Assembly: GCA_963969495.1 (NCBI GenBank)
Contig: OZ018326.1
Location: 149,201,806 to 149,265,805 of the forward strand
Length of the DNA: 64,000 nucleotides
Origin: Ceratothoa steindachneri
Taxonomy: Eukaryota; Arthropoda; Malacostraca; Isopoda; Cymothoidae
Direction of reading: 5' to 3'
The notes below the pieces were generated by a model. It had not been told where the DNA came from. It worked only from the letters and a program-made list of their open reading frames with translations, and made no database searches. Shown here in pieces: positions 21,101-33,363 of this stretch. How positions within the stretch are numbered: position 1 is the stretch's first letter; every line of letters begins with the position of its first letter. Position numbers and translations under genes: made by a program.

Positions 21101-22052
21101 ATGGCGGTTGCAGAAAAGATGAAAACGGTCTGCCCCTATTGTGAAGGCACCCACTGAGCAATTTACTTTAGAAAGGGGTGTTATGCAGTCATAACTGACT
21201 CTTCCATTTGCCTATTCTGTGAGATTAGAGATGAACACAAGAAGGAAACGGACAAATTAAGAGCTACGATAGCATCACTCAAAGAGGAACTGGCCGAATT
21301 AAAAAGTTCCCGTAGTACCTCAACTGCCACCAATGTTCCTGCAAATATTCCCATCGATGCATTTACTAATTTGGAAAAGACGGTCTCCTCTTTGCAGGAA
21401 TTTGTAGAGAGGAATGTAGCTGTAAGCCAATGCACAACCCAACCTACGAAGGAAAAAATGCCACCCGATGCCCCACAACCCGCAAAGGGGAAGAAGGTAC
21501 CATCTTCCCCCCCCCCAAAAAAAGCCAAACACCCAGCACCTTAACAGTAGTAGTAATATTATTAATAATCCTAATAATAATAGCTCATTCCAACAGATCA
21601 AAAACGGTGCAAAACCTCAGCAGAAAAAATTCATGCCAATTAAGCCTTTCAATTCCTTTCAGGTTTTAGCTGAGGAGGAGGACCCTAAAGTTGAATCTGC
21701 TATTGTGGGAGACTCTATAGTAAGAGGTCAAACTGACACCTTTTTTAGATCTAATCTTAAAAGAAGCAAGCGTTTTTGCCTACCGGGTGCGTCCATTGAA
21801 GACATAATTAATTCTCTAGACTCTCTCTTTCAGGAGGTCAAGAAGGACATAGTACTTATTTTGCACGTAGGAACAAACGACGTGCTAACCACCAGATCCG
21901 AAGAACTGCTAGATAAATATAAGAAAATGATTAAATCAGTTAAAAGAAAAACAAATAATTTTATTATTTCAGGCATTCTCCCTCGGAACAAATGCAGAGA
22001 TAGCTTCTTTAGTAGAGCTCACTCCACAAATAATTGCCTTGAATTTGTGTAG
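21101..22052 (+). pseudogene. CR1 ORF1: zinc-binding, coiled-coil and esterase-like protein
   Basis: ATG at 21,101 opens MAVAEKMKTVCPYCEGTH, then a stop; the frame continues with RKGCYAV and ICLFCEIRDEHKKE. These CxxC pairs suggest a small zinc-binding domain followed by a coiled coil (LRATIASLKEELAELKSS). A frameshift at the C-run near 21,510 moves to the frame 21,468-22,052: an Asn-rich linker, then VESAIVGDSIVRGQTDTFFR and DIVLILHVGTNDVL, the GDS and GxND blocks of an SGNH hydrolase. CR1 ORF1 proteins carry such esterase domains; their role in retrotransposition is debated. It breaks off at 22,052 before the final catalytic His block. Confidence 0.82.
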
Positions 22053-22239
22053 AATTTGTAAACTTCTGGAACGACTTTTATAATAAAAAGGAACTTTTTC
22101 TTCCTAGAGGGACTCTACCTCATCACTATGGGTTCAAAAAGGTTGTCACAATTAATTACAGAGGCAATCATAAATTTTCAGACACTAAATAGATTTCACT
22201 CACTAAAAAAATAAATAATTATTTCCATACTTTCAACCA

Positions 22240-25070
22240 TCAGCAACTGTCTGGTGTCCTACTTAACGCGAGAAGTCTGAGAAACAACTTCGATGACCTT
22301 GTGGCCTTAAACCAGGCCAGTAAATATGATATAAGAACTGAGAATAAGACAAGGACACCAATCCGTCACAACCTGAAGCATTTGTAACAATAGCATTTGT
22401 AACAAATTTTCAGATTTAGAGGAAATTGCGTTAACAGATAATTATAATATAATCGGCAAAACAGAGATTTCCTAGCAGAACATAATCTATCTGGATACAA
22501 TTTGTTTGAAAAAAGTCGAACTAACCAAAAAGGAGGCGGTGTCCTATTCTACATCAAAGAAAATCTCAACCCGATCCAATTAATAAAGCCACAAATCTCA
22601 AACATAGACACATCGTACATACTTCTTAAAAACAATCACGGGACGAAAATAGTGCTGGCTTTAATATACAGACTTCCAGCTCAGCCAACGCAAACCGACA
22701 GCGATTTCTTTAAACAAATCAGCGAAATAACTAACGCGCACGATACCGTAATTTTGGGCGATTTTAATTTACCAGTACCAAAGTGGCGAGAACAGCTATC
22801 CACTCATTATGTTAACGAACTCTATACTAACTCACATGAAAGTAAACTAACTCACTTTGTACTATGCCCCACTCACGGAAATAATATACTCGACCTAATT
22901 TTTGCAACAAAAGAAGATTTGCTAGAGAATTTAGTAATAGCGACCACAGTGCAATCATATTTAGTATAAGTTTCAATCGTAACTATATAATTAGTAGCAA
23001 CGAAAGAGTCCCAGTCTTTTGAAAAGCGAATTTCACTAAGCTCAGAACAAAACTTAAGCAAAAAGATTTGAGCAACTTGCGTGACATAAATGATATAAAC
23101 GATAAATGGACATTTTTTACTAGCTCGTACTTTGAGGCAGTGAAAGAATGTATTTCTCTAAAAAATCATCGTTCGACACACGAAAATAAACCTAAAGGGT
23201 CGAGTTGCGAGATAGCTAACTGCCTACGCGACAAGAGTAATGCCCATATTAGATCAAAAACTTCTAACGACGAGAGAGAACGAGCCAAATATTCAGAGTT
23301 ACGGCGTAAATTCAAAAGGTTAATTAAACAGAGTAAATGTCCTTGGAATCACTTGTGGTAAATCAACGTAAAACCAACCCGAAAGAGTTCTATAGTTACA
23401 TACGACAATAGAGAGAAAATTCTAAATCTACCGGACCGCTAACCGATGAGAGCGGAAAATTACTATGAACAATGAATAAATGAGCTGTATTTTAAACACA
23501 TTTTTTACATCAGTCTTTATTTACTACAGAAGATCTTAGCGAAATACCAACACCAACAGCTATCCCAATAGGTTACAACAAGGAGTTAAGTAGTACCACC
23601 GTTACAGAAAGAGACGTACTGAGATGGATTGAAAAGCTTAAGGTAAATAAGTCACCCGGCCCGGATATGTTCTTATTGTTTAATTATTCGTTAGAGACCG
23701 GGACTATACCCGATGATTAGAAGCTCGCTAACGTAACACCAATATTTAAAAAAGGCAGTAGATCTCTACCTAGTGATTATTGCCCAATTAGTTTAACCTC
23801 GGTCGTTTGCAAAATGTTAGACACACTTATACGGGACAAACTCGTTAACCACTTAGAAGAAAAGAAGCTACTTAGAGACACCCAACACGGCTTTCGAAAT
23901 AAACGGTCTTGTCTAACGAATCTATTAGACTTCTTCAATGACATTTTTAATAAATACGACGAAAGTAAAGCAGTCGACATAATTTACTTAGACTTTCAAA
24001 TGGCCTTTGATAAAGTTCAACACAAACGTTTACTAACTAAATTAAAAGCGCACGGAATTGAAGGCTTGATAGCAAGGTGGATAGAAAACTGGCTAAGTAA
24101 TCGTAGGCAACGCTAAGTTATAAATGGAAAATCATCTAGCTGGACAGACGTTACTAGCGGGGTAGCTCAGGGGTCTGTTCTAGGACCAGTTCTTGTCTTA
24201 GTATACATTAACGACTTAGACGAAGACATTTCAGGCATAATATAGAAGTTTGCTGAGGACACCAAAATCGCGAATTCAGTACTCGCTAACGCACAGATTA
24301 ATGAAATGTAGAACAACCTCAATAAATTATCGAACTGGGCGAAAACGTGGCAAATGCCTTTTAACACCGAAAAATGCAAAGTGCTCCATATCGGATACCG
24401 AAATGTCAAAGCAAATTACTGACTAAATGGTACTTAACCCTTAAGCGTAAACAGAGAGGAGTAACCTAGGAGTAACAATATCTAGCGATCTAAAACCCAC
24501 TCAACAATGCTCAGACGTCATTAAAAAAGCGACTAAAATAATTGGATTTATTGGTAGAGCGTTCGAGTATAAGTACAAAAATACAATCCTTACTCTCTAT
24601 AATTCCTTGGTCCGTCCCATTATGGAATACTACGTCCAAGCCTGGTGCCCGTACTATCAGAAAGATATAGTGAAATTAGAACGAGTCCAACGAAGGCTCA
24701 CTAAAATGATACCAAGTCTAAGGAAAAAATCCTACGAAGAGTTACTTGGAGAACTGAATCTCTTTCCGTTAAATCACCGTAGATTAAGAGGGGGTTTAAT
24801 TCAGGTCTTTAAAATTATCAAAGGCATAGACAATATGGACCGCCTAAATATTTCACTATCGACCAGTTAAATTACACGAGAGGAAATGGTTGTGAAATTA
24901 TAGGTAATCATTTTAACTCACACGAATCTAAAAACATTTTAACCGAATCGTAAACTTATGGAATGGGCTTCCTCGTAAAGTAATAGAGTGCAACACCGTA
25001 GATACTTTGAAACGCCGTATAGATAAATACTTGGAATCAAATCCCCGACTAACAGCGTTTTTATAACGAG
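22240..25070 (+). pseudogene. CR1 ORF2: APE endonuclease and reverse transcriptase
   Basis: The endonuclease begins at VLLNARSLRNNFDDL (22,255-22,300) and continues in frame 22,502-22,969: RTNQKGGGVLFYIKENL, ILGDFNLP (catalytic D and N) and HGNNILDLIFAT. RT pieces: NKSPGPD (23,650) then, after a deletion of the usual intervening part, LFNYSLETG; SDYCPISLTSVVCKMLDTLI; QHGFRNKRSCLTNLL; IIYLDFQMAFDKV (motif A); [12 protein letters not shown] (motif B); KFAEDTKIAN (motif C, FADD changed to FAED). The C-terminal part is in 24,607-24,870 with RPIMEYYVQAWCPYYQ and LERVQRRLTKMI, ending near 25,070. Several stops make it inactive. Confidence 0.88.
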
Positions 25071-25080
25071 TAACTAACTC

Positions 25081-25158
25081 CCGAGCATTCAGGTGTCAGG
25101 ATAACCCAATTTCCCCTAAATAAATTTCACTTTGAGATATCTCCGATGTTTCTTGTAC

Positions 25159-25193
<35 letters not shown>

Positions 25194-26149
25194 AAGACTG
25201 TGTTGATAAAGAGAAAAAGGAAGTGCATGTTCTAAGCCTAGATAAGTAAGATAATTTGATTCTACATCTATATAAAATGTAAATACGTTTCTTTCATCTT
25301 TTTCAAAGCACATAAATCCTAGATATGTACATGAATAAATACATTTAAAAATATCCTACAGAAAATTTGCATCTCCTAACGGTATTGTAGTGTTCAATAA
25401 GTCAAAAAAATTTAAAATAAGAACGGAATTAGTAGATGGATCTAATAGATAATAAGCGTCAAAATTATAAAAAATTGCATATTAATAAAAGAAGTAAAAA
25501 AGAGTATGCTCTAATATAAGATAATTAAGATAAGTCATATTTTCTTTAATTTTTTGTATATATTAATGTGTGCCTGCTCTCCTATTAAAATTTCCTAGTT
25601 GCGTTTATTTTCTAACACTACCAGGTATATATTTTCACTATTCCAAGCCCGGAAGTGGGTGGGAGAGGTGGGTAGGGAGAAACTTCTTCTTAGCTATCCT
25701 ATACCTTACACGAAGTTATGTATATAGATAGAATTTAGGATAAAAATAAAAGTACTTCCAGTGTAATGGTCCGAACGGTCTCTAAAGGTACTTACTATCT
25801 TCCTCATTATCTTTTATCTCAGGCAATCTAGTTTTGACCGCAAGGTCTGCTGTGGCCTGTTCATCTATGTAACTCTATGTATAGCAATGAACATCACTAC
25901 TATTAACCAGTCATTGAAAATAACACGCTTTTTTAGGGAAAACTTGAACCATTTGTGTCACGACCCTTATTTTGCCCAAGCTTCCTACCAGAGTTAGATA
26001 AATTATCTATTTGAATAATATGTGTAAGAGAACTGCGCTTATATTTTATTTGTTTCCTTTTATTTCCACCATCCCGTTCGTGTAAACTCTGTACACCGTG
26101 GTGCGAAGACGATTTGAACTAACGAGGGTAGGCAGCTCTTTGAATAGTT
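25081..26149. other. Spacer without recognised gene, includes (CT)n tract
   Basis: A CT repeat lies at 25,161-25,190, soon after the CR1 3' end. The rest shows no frame or domain I recognise. Confidence 0.6.
25161..25190. repeat. (CT)n microsatellite
   Basis: About 30 bp of CT repeat. Confidence 0.9.
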
Positions 26150-27800
26150 CTAATTCGAATTGGGCACCTGTGTCAGTTACCACATAAAGCAGGCCTCCAA
26201 ATCTGGAAATCCACCCTTCCAAGAGAGGTAAATCTGTGATCCTTGGCTAGCTACCTAATTTTCTTGTCATAAACAATGCCTTGAACGCTTTTTGTGGAGT
26301 TACTTCGGGACTCAGTAATTTCTGCTGTTATAAAATTAATTTAGAAACAGGTGCCAATTCTCTACACATTCTGCCATATCCTATTCTTCATTCACTGTTA
26401 GACATCATTGAGGAACATGTAAAATATTTTCTGGAAAAGGGAATCATTCAGTCCTCATCCAATCATTGGTCAGTCCCTATCATGTCTCTATTTCCAAAAA
26501 CTATAGCAGGTAACAGTCACTAATTGATTTCTTTTTCAAAATTTGTAGTAAATGGTACATAACGTAGAGAATGCTAAACTTTTAGTTGCTTAGATTTAGT
26601 CAACATCAAGTTATTGGCAAGTGGCAGTTATTGGCAAGCATGGGCACTATGAGTTTGGCTTGCTTTCCTTTGGAGTCTGAAACGGTTCAGAAAACTTCTC
26701 TTGAATAATGAATATTTCACTCTCTTAAGTTCTAAGAGAACTTCAGTCTAGTTAGATGACATAATGTTTTTTAGTCAAGATTTCCTGTGTCATTTTCATA
26801 GACTTAGTTGAATCATTTCTAAATTACGAACTGCCAACCTAAAAAAAATGGAAAATAGTAATTCTTAGGAGAATCATCAGTATACTTAGGTTTTTTAATC
26901 CTACCGCAAGGCATTAAGCACATCGCGCAATATTAGCACTTCTAGCAAATTATCCTCTTCCAAAATAAAACACTTTAACTAGAACCTTTATTGCCTTTGT
27001 ATGTTCTTTTGGTACTTTCTTATCCATGAATGTTAAGCTATTACTAGATCCAAAACTTAATTATTTGTAAAATGACGACAAGTTCACTTTAATACATGAC
27101 ATCAGCAGGCATATAAAACATTAATCGGAAAAATTACCTCTCAACCAATTATACATCATTTAAATTACACTAAATCATTTATAGTAGCTATAGATATATC
27201 ATTCTATGATAAAGACACAGTACTACCTGAGAAATTTGATGGTGGTAAATTCTCTGATGCATTTGCTAGTTCTGGCCTCTTTAATGCTGACAGATTTACT
27301 AAAGGAATGACTGTGAAGCACTTGGGTTCTCTTGACTTCTTGGGAAATTTAGGAACGTTATATGTTGGTATAATATAACAGCTGTCACTGACTACAACTC
27401 GCTCACACATGAACTTAAAGATAATTAATAGAGAGCCGTTCAAGGTTTTGGTCTCTAGTGGTGCCTAATTTTAATAAATAGAAATGTAGGTTACTGAGAA
27501 GGTGAAAAATCAATTAGTATCTCACTCCCTTTCCTGATTAAAATCGGATGAATTAGTCCTTAAAGTAGGTTCTCTTCCTGTGTTTTATTAGAACCACTTA
27601 CTAACATCAAAACAATAGGACACTTACATACATGGCATATTGCAAAAACTTTTACATCCATACTGTTCTGAACGACATCATTATATTGTGGGAGAATGCA
27701 TCCTATATTTCATAGAACAAAATGGTAGAAAATTAATAGAAATATGCAATGAGCTGACAATGTAAACAAGCATTGCCGTGTCCTACTAGTATATGCTCAT
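26150..27800 (+). mobile_element. Ty3/gypsy-type pol remnant without visible LTRs
   Basis: The frame 26,281-26,523 reads as the start of a gypsy RT: INLETGANSLHILPYPI, then VKYFLEKGIIQSSSNHWSVP, matching the usual proline-rich lead-in and the GII-S-S-WSSP motif. Around 26,745-26,800, LDDIMFFSQDFLCHFHRL carries the LDD catalytic motif followed by the usual FS...H. Near 27,390-27,410, VTDYNSLTHE recalls the RNase H TDHxxLT motif. Everything between is frameshifted and no LTRs are visible. RT would copy the element RNA into DNA; this copy is dead. Confidence 0.65.
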
Positions 27801-27889
27801 TCCTTTGGGCACCGAACTTAGAGTAAAATGTCTGTTCTAAAGATAGGATTTCTCAAACATAAACAAAGATACGTGCATATACATTTCAG

Positions 27890-28520
27890 AATTTCGACAT
27901 GTGTGAGAACAAGCATTATCGTGATGGAGAATGAGAACCTTACCGTGGAGTAAGCAAGCCGCTCTTGGTGTCAACCATCTTTAAAATGACGAAGTTTATT
28001 CAATTAGAAAGTTGCATTGATTTATTAATTGTTGTGTAAGAGATCGTAAAAGACAATTCCTTTAATCTCAACATATACTCAATATTATCTTTATAAATGA
28101 AGTCCTCCTTCCGCTTATTGAGAAATTTTGCTTTCTCGACTCATCCATGAAATGCACCATTTAGCGTTATGAAAAAGGATCCATTTCTCATCACCAGTCA
28201 AAGCCTGGCCAAAAATGTTGGTTGCAGGTTTCGGGAAAGCAATGACTCACAGCGATCACTACGCTGTTGCAGATTCGCCATGGAGAGTTAGTAGGGGCCA
28301 ATTTTCCAATCACTAGAACGTATCCATTCCGTTATTGGTGGTGTATGACAGTTGTATAAGACAACTTAAATTATTCTGCGAGTTCACTAAAAGCTGAAAT
28401 AGGATTTGTTGTGGCAATAGCTTACAAATCTTCGGAATCAAGTACTTTTGGATGAGCTTCTTTTGGTTCGTGTTTTACTCTGTCTTAAATTTAGAAATGG
28501 TAAAACCACCTCATGCAGCT
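27890..28520 (-). pseudogene. Mariner-type transposase remnant
   Basis: On the minus strand from 28,520 down: LHEVVLPFLNL, then a helix-turn-helix-like region with TNPISAFSELAE and LSYTTVIHH (about 28,360-28,410); LTGDEKWILFHNAKW (28,155-28,200), the first catalytic Asp motif of mariner transposases; a region resembling KGIVFYDLLHNN; and ILHHDNACSHT (27,905-27,940), the second catalytic Asp motif. The region with the third Asp is not found below 27,890. Stops and frameshifts are frequent. No termini were identified. It differs in sequence from the mariner at 33,364-34,292. Confidence 0.75.
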
Positions 28521-30762
28521 TCATTGATATGCTGCATCATCCTCATAAGTACTGCATTGACATTTGTATGAAACACATAAATTAATATATGTTTCATGTG
28601 AGCTTAGATGGAAGGATATGAGGGTGAAGAGCAAATAAGATTATGAAAGTTATTTTTATATTCTGAAAGGAAACGGTATAAATTACTTATTGTTTCATTC
28701 CTAAAGCAGAACAAGAGGCATTGCTCATAATAAATACTATTTAATACTTTTTTTATAAAATCTGACTTTACTTTCGCTCCAACCTGATAGTAAGTTTACC
28801 TCTTCAAAAAATGGATGAACTTTTGACATTAGTACAGTCTGCTATGAACATTTGAGACAATGCTTCCATTGCGGACATCACAATTTATGCTCTACCTTTA
28901 TGACAAAAAACTTCTTTATGCTGTTTCTAAACAAGAGAGAGAAAATCATTCATAACTTTGTTAATTCTTTCATTGTTTTCATCTGAAATGGTGAGGGTAG
29001 ACTGAAGATTAGGTCTCAAAGGAAGAGTCAGACTAGGTTAAAACTAGCTTCGGTGGTGTGAGACTTTATTCTCTGTCAACTTAGACAAACCTCTCCTTAT
29101 ATGTGAAATTAAAATACGTACCCAACATAGTGACCTTAGATTTATTAAATCGCTTTGATTATTTTTGTCTTTCCACTGGCTTTGAGCCAATGACAGATAA
29201 TTGTTTTTTTTTAAGCGAATTGGTTATGGTTTTATTTTTTTAATTCTTTTTAAGAACTTGAATTCTTAGCTAGGCTTTTTCATTCTATTCTTTTCTAGTT
29301 TATATCAGGTGACTGAATTAACAATTTAGTATTTTTTATCCTCAAGCAAGCTTATGTTTTTTTTCCTTAACTACCGTTCGTAAAATATATATCAATGGAA
29401 ATGCTTGGCTTTTCGCTTTGGACCCAAAATTTGTTCTGTCAGGTAAGTGAATAAGTATTTGTTTTTAATTATAAATGAGCTTAGTTTTTATAATAAAAGA
29501 CTAAAGCACATTTATCGACGTTTTAAATGTGCTCCATCAGTTCTCACTTGTATGAGCCAAATCACTTTTGTAAGGGTGAGCGGTTATATGGTATGTATCT
29601 CATTGGTGATGGAGTCCTCGATTTTTACAAAGTACTTAAATTATTTGTGTAGAAACTATTCTCTAAATATCCCCAGAGATAATAATCCGAACGAGAGATA
29701 TCTTGAAACATTGCAGGTCATTCAATCTCTCGATCCTTGAGATTAACTTGCCTGAGAAGATTGACATAAAAATGGTAGGCAGTTTCTCGTATATAACAGG
29801 TAGCTCCAACTGGTTGGAACCAGTAATTTTCTAGACAAAGAACTCTTAATTTAGGCATATGGAACTTGTTGAACATTTTTTTTAAGGCGATCACCATTTG
29901 AATTCACAGTGTTTCCTGAGGAATGGTCTAAAAGTACCACCATATTATCTAAGATCTAGTATAATCACACGAAATAGTTATGTGCTGACAATGCAATGGG
30001 ATTTGGCTACTATTCAATGGATTTCGTGTTGCCCATACGATATGGTATTGTACTATTTAGGGGGAAAATGGGAATCGTCTGATTAAATAAAATTGCTAGA
30101 AAATCGGTGTTATCATTTATCCATGGTTGGAATGATTGAAAGAATTGTAGCCTTCATCCGAAATCTCAATCATTTAGTTATTGCAATGTTTGAATTTATA
30201 TCAAAAAGAATTAACTTCTGCTTGAATACATGGTGTGTTTTTCCTTATCAAAATCCAAACACCTAAAAGCACGTTGGATGTTTTTTTTTAAGTCATTCTA
30301 TACACTATCATGAGTTCTGTTAATTAGTTCGTCTGTTCTCGCTGTATGCACCCTTTTAGTTGAGTATCTTTTACAATGTTGCCAGTTAGGGAAAATTACT
30401 GACACATTGACTGATTACTTCTTTAGAAGGTGATTCATTCTGATATCCGAAAATTTGTCTTGAAAATACTTTGAGCGGAAACTACGCTTCTCTCATGCCA
30501 TTAATATTGCTCAGTTATGAAATCCATGTTTGCCATAGTCCATGCAGTCATCTTGTATGGTAAGTTGAAACTACCACTTTTATTTTGTTTGGTGGCTTAG
30601 CTTATTTTATCTTTTCTGGCTTTGTTTAAACTTTTACAATCCTGTACAATTTTTCTACTATCCTCTTTCGAAAGTAAAATATGGTTTTATAAATGTATTT
30701 TTACTTTAAGAGTAAGCGGATTTGTTTGGCTCCCATTTATGTGACGCACATTCTTTATATAT

Positions 30763-30765
<3 letters not shown>
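28521..30765. other. AT-rich region without recognised gene
   Basis: Holds a 97-codon plus-strand frame at 29,447-29,740 and a 62-codon frame at 29,898-30,086, neither with a motif I recognise. The sequence around 29,400-30,250 has fairly open frames and could be a decayed element, but I cannot name one. Confidence 0.5.

Positions 30766-30832
<67 letters not shown>
30766..30832. repeat. (TA)n microsatellite
   Basis: About 65 bp of TA repeat, ending with one TG interruption. Confidence 0.95.
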
Positions 30833-30916
30833 CTGTCTTTCTATTGGCCTTTTTAATTGTTGTCCATGGTGTCGAAGAGAATGTAAAATTAGTTTTTTCC
30901 ACTTTAGCCTGGACAT

Positions 30917-31025
30917 GTAAAATCAGTTAAAAAGGCAATTCCTTTGATAACTAGCTGTTCATCGAAGCCCACGGAATGAGCTCTTCTCAAAGCTAGTTGG
31001 CCATAAAATTGCCTTCTTAAACGTA
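30917..31025. mobile_element. Foldback MITE, copy 1 of the GGAxxGAGCTCTTC family
   Basis: The left end (AGTTAAAAAGGCAATTCCTT, then GATAACTAGC) pairs with the right end (GCTAGTTGGCCATAAAATTG, then CCTTCTTAAACG) as terminal inverted repeats of about 36 bp with mismatches. The centre has GGAATGAGCTCTTCTC, also present in the MITEs at 44,159 and 57,859. No coding capacity. A TA target is plausible. Confidence 0.65.
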
Positions 31026-31139
31026 TAATTATAATTGTGCTATTGCAAATAATAATCAAATTTACAGTAATGGGCTGAAGTGGAAAGCACAAATTTTCCA
31101 ATTTCTTTAACAAACAGGGATAACAATTAAAATGTCCGA

Positions 31140-31267
31140 TCCAAAGACAGTTTGTTGGTGTCTTTGAAAAGCTAGACTATGCGTTATCTTCTCGTGCATG
31201 TGAGAACAACTACTTTCCCGGGCTTCGATAAAGAGCAAGTTAGCCCTAAAATTGGCTTCTCAACAGC

Positions 31268-31270
<3 letters not shown>
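31140..31270. mobile_element. MITE-related copy 2, same family, partial
   Basis: The right end CCCTAAAATTGGCTTCTCAA and CAGCA, then TA, matches the right end of copy 1. The left part (ATGCGTTATCTTCTCGTG) matches the reverse complement of 44,220-44,250. The (TA)n array starts four bases after its end. Confidence 0.55.

Positions 31271-31273
<3 letters not shown>

Positions 31274-31338
<65 letters not shown>
31274..31338. repeat. (TA)n microsatellite
   Basis: About 64 bp of TA repeat next to a MITE terminus. Confidence 0.95.
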
Positions 31339-31340
<2 letters not shown>

Positions 31341-31687
31341 TTAAACGAATATCATTATATATAGAGTTTTATGTCGAGAAATGAAATGTATACAAATGTC
31401 TTAGCAAACATAAAATAAATCCGACTAAATGCATTTTACTTAAAATTAAAATGTAATATATATTAAATATATATTAATATATATAATATTTATTCTAACC
31501 AAAACTAAACTATTGAACTAATTTATTCACTAAATGACTCTGTTCTTATAGAACGACTCTTGCTTGGTTGATATGTTGGTCTTCGTCAGCTTGCAATTAT
31601 AATAACAACGTCTGCTGAACAAAAGTCGTGCACTGTCCCTTATACTGATTTATGACCTTATGACCTTCACAACCTTCAATAATTCAC

Positions 31688-32048
31688 GCACTAACCTTCG
31701 GGGAAGCTTTGTAATTATATCATTCGATTAGAATGTAAAGGATTGTAAATTTCATTAGTATCGGAGGAATATTTATGAAGTTATTGCGAAATAATTCCCA
31801 GAATAACCTTGGGAGGAATTTGGCAATTATATCATTAGAAAGAGATTATAAAAGAACATGCGGATTTCAAATTTCGTTTGAATCGGCGGAATATATATAA
31901 GGTTATTGCAAAATAATCCCTGAGCAAACCTTGGGATTATATATTTGGAAAAAAATATAATCAGAAAGATAATGTAAAACAACCTTAGGGTCTCAAATTT
32001 GCTCGTATCTGCCTTAGAGTTATGATATTATTGCCAAAAGAAAGAACT
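31688..32048. repeat. Three diverged tandem copies of a ~120-bp unit
   Basis: Units start near 31,694, 31,807 and 31,930. Each has CCTTxGG...ATTATATCATT or a variant, then a TTxAAATTTxxTTxGTATCxG block, then a TTATTGCxAAATAATxCC block. Divergence is substantial. No ORF. It runs directly into the GGT-rich minisatellite that follows. Confidence 0.65.
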
Positions 32049-32061
32049 TCCCCAAAAAACT

Positions 32062-32690
32062 CTGGGTAGTGGTGGTATAGGTGGTGGATGTGTAGCTGGT
32101 TGTGGCCTAGGTGTGGTGGTGGTGGTGGAGGTGTTGTAGGTAGGGGTGTTGTAGGTGAGGGTGGTGTAGTTTATGGTGGTGTAGGTGGTGGTGGTGTTGT
32201 TGGTGGTGATGGAGTCGGTGTGGATTTAGGTGGTGTTGTTGGAGGTGTTAGTGGTGTAGGTGGTATAATTGGTTGTACTGGAGTTGTTTTAGGTGCTGGA
32301 AGTGTAGGTGGTTGCTGTGTAGGTGTTGGACTAGGTGGTGGTGGTGTAGGCGATGGTGGTGTAAGTGGTATTGGTGTAGGTGGTCATGTAGGCTTTTAGC
32401 TGGTGGTTCCTGCTGTAGTGTTGTAGGTGGTGGTGGTGTAGCTGCAGATGGTGTAGGTGATGGTGGTATAGCTCGTGGTGGTGGTGTAACTGATGGTGGT
32501 TTTGCTGGTGTAGGTTGCGGTGGTGTATGTAGCGTAGGTGGTGTATTTGGTGAGATTGATGATGGTGTAAGTGATGTTATTGGTTGTGGTGGTGTAGTTA
32601 ATGGTTGTGTAGGTCATGTAGGTGAAAATGGTGGAGATCGTGTAGGTGGTGATGATGTAGGTGGTAGTGGTGTAGGAAAGATTAAGTATG
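32062..32690. repeat. GGT/GTA-rich minisatellite
   Basis: About 630 bp built from GGTGGTGTA-like 9-12-bp units with irregular variants. The plus strand is strongly G over C. It leaves two overlapping Gly/Val-rich frames (32,088-32,399, 103 codons; 32,273-32,716, 147 codons) and a Thr/Tyr-rich minus frame, all explained by the repeat. I do not call a gene. Confidence 0.85.
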
Positions 32691-32716
32691 TTTCAACGCT
32701 TTTCGATGTGGATTAG

Positions 32717-33361
32717 GAACTTCAACAGAATTAGAATGGAATGAGCGAAACTGTGACATCCGAAAAGGTCTTTTTTTAGGAAAGATGAATGATTTCCAAG
32801 AAAGAGATAAGTAATTCGAGGAATTTTTTATATTTATATCCATAGATCATACCTAAGCTAAGCTGCACGGGCTAGTTAATATTTATTAATGAACATCCGC
32901 ATCTAGTTAGTCTTTTATTGCTAACTATATCAACAGGGGCAAGTGTTTTTGACGCAGAACTTGCATCTTTTATAGCATGGGGATATTTATGTACAATGAT
33001 AACTGTTCATGACAATGAAATGTGTGTAAGTTTGGTCTTTTCTCGAAAGAAATAGGTAAAGTGAGTCTTTTTTAAAATAAATGCTAGTCTTAAAGTCATT
33101 TGTATACAGAGTTTGCAACGGATGCAGATGGAAGACATCAAATGTAGTCGAATCACATACTCGTATAATGAGCGCATAACTCTTTGGTTCTGGCCCTCAT
33201 TTCTCCAGGTATACTAGGGAAATTATTAGGAGTTTGCGTCACTAAGCGGAAAAAAGCTTTTTACTTGTAAAGTTCATAGAGCAACCTGTAAGAGATATCT
33301 TAAAACTGAAAATCCTAATAGATTGGGTATGGTTTCCTGCCCTGAACCCTCTTGTGGTTTA
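32717..33361. other. Spacer without recognised feature
   Basis: AT-rich, no long frame, no repeat noticed. Confidence 0.6.
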
Positions 33362-33363
33362 TA

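Larger units (their letters stand above)
21061..25080 (+). mobile_element. CR1-type non-LTR retrotransposon, decayed
   Basis: ORF1 with a Cys-rich N-terminus, a coiled coil and an SGNH-esterase-like domain is followed by ORF2 with an endonuclease and RT without RNase H, the architecture of CR1-group LINEs. All domains are present in order on the plus strand but broken by stops and frameshifts, with an internal RT deletion near 23,670. The 5' and 3' borders are approximate and no target duplication was found. Confidence 0.85.

Noticed and set aside
32088..32716. Two Gly/Val-rich open frames as a glycine-rich protein gene
   Set aside because: They are fully explained by the GGTGGTGTA-type repeat, which leaves several frames open on both strands, with no signal peptide or splice context.
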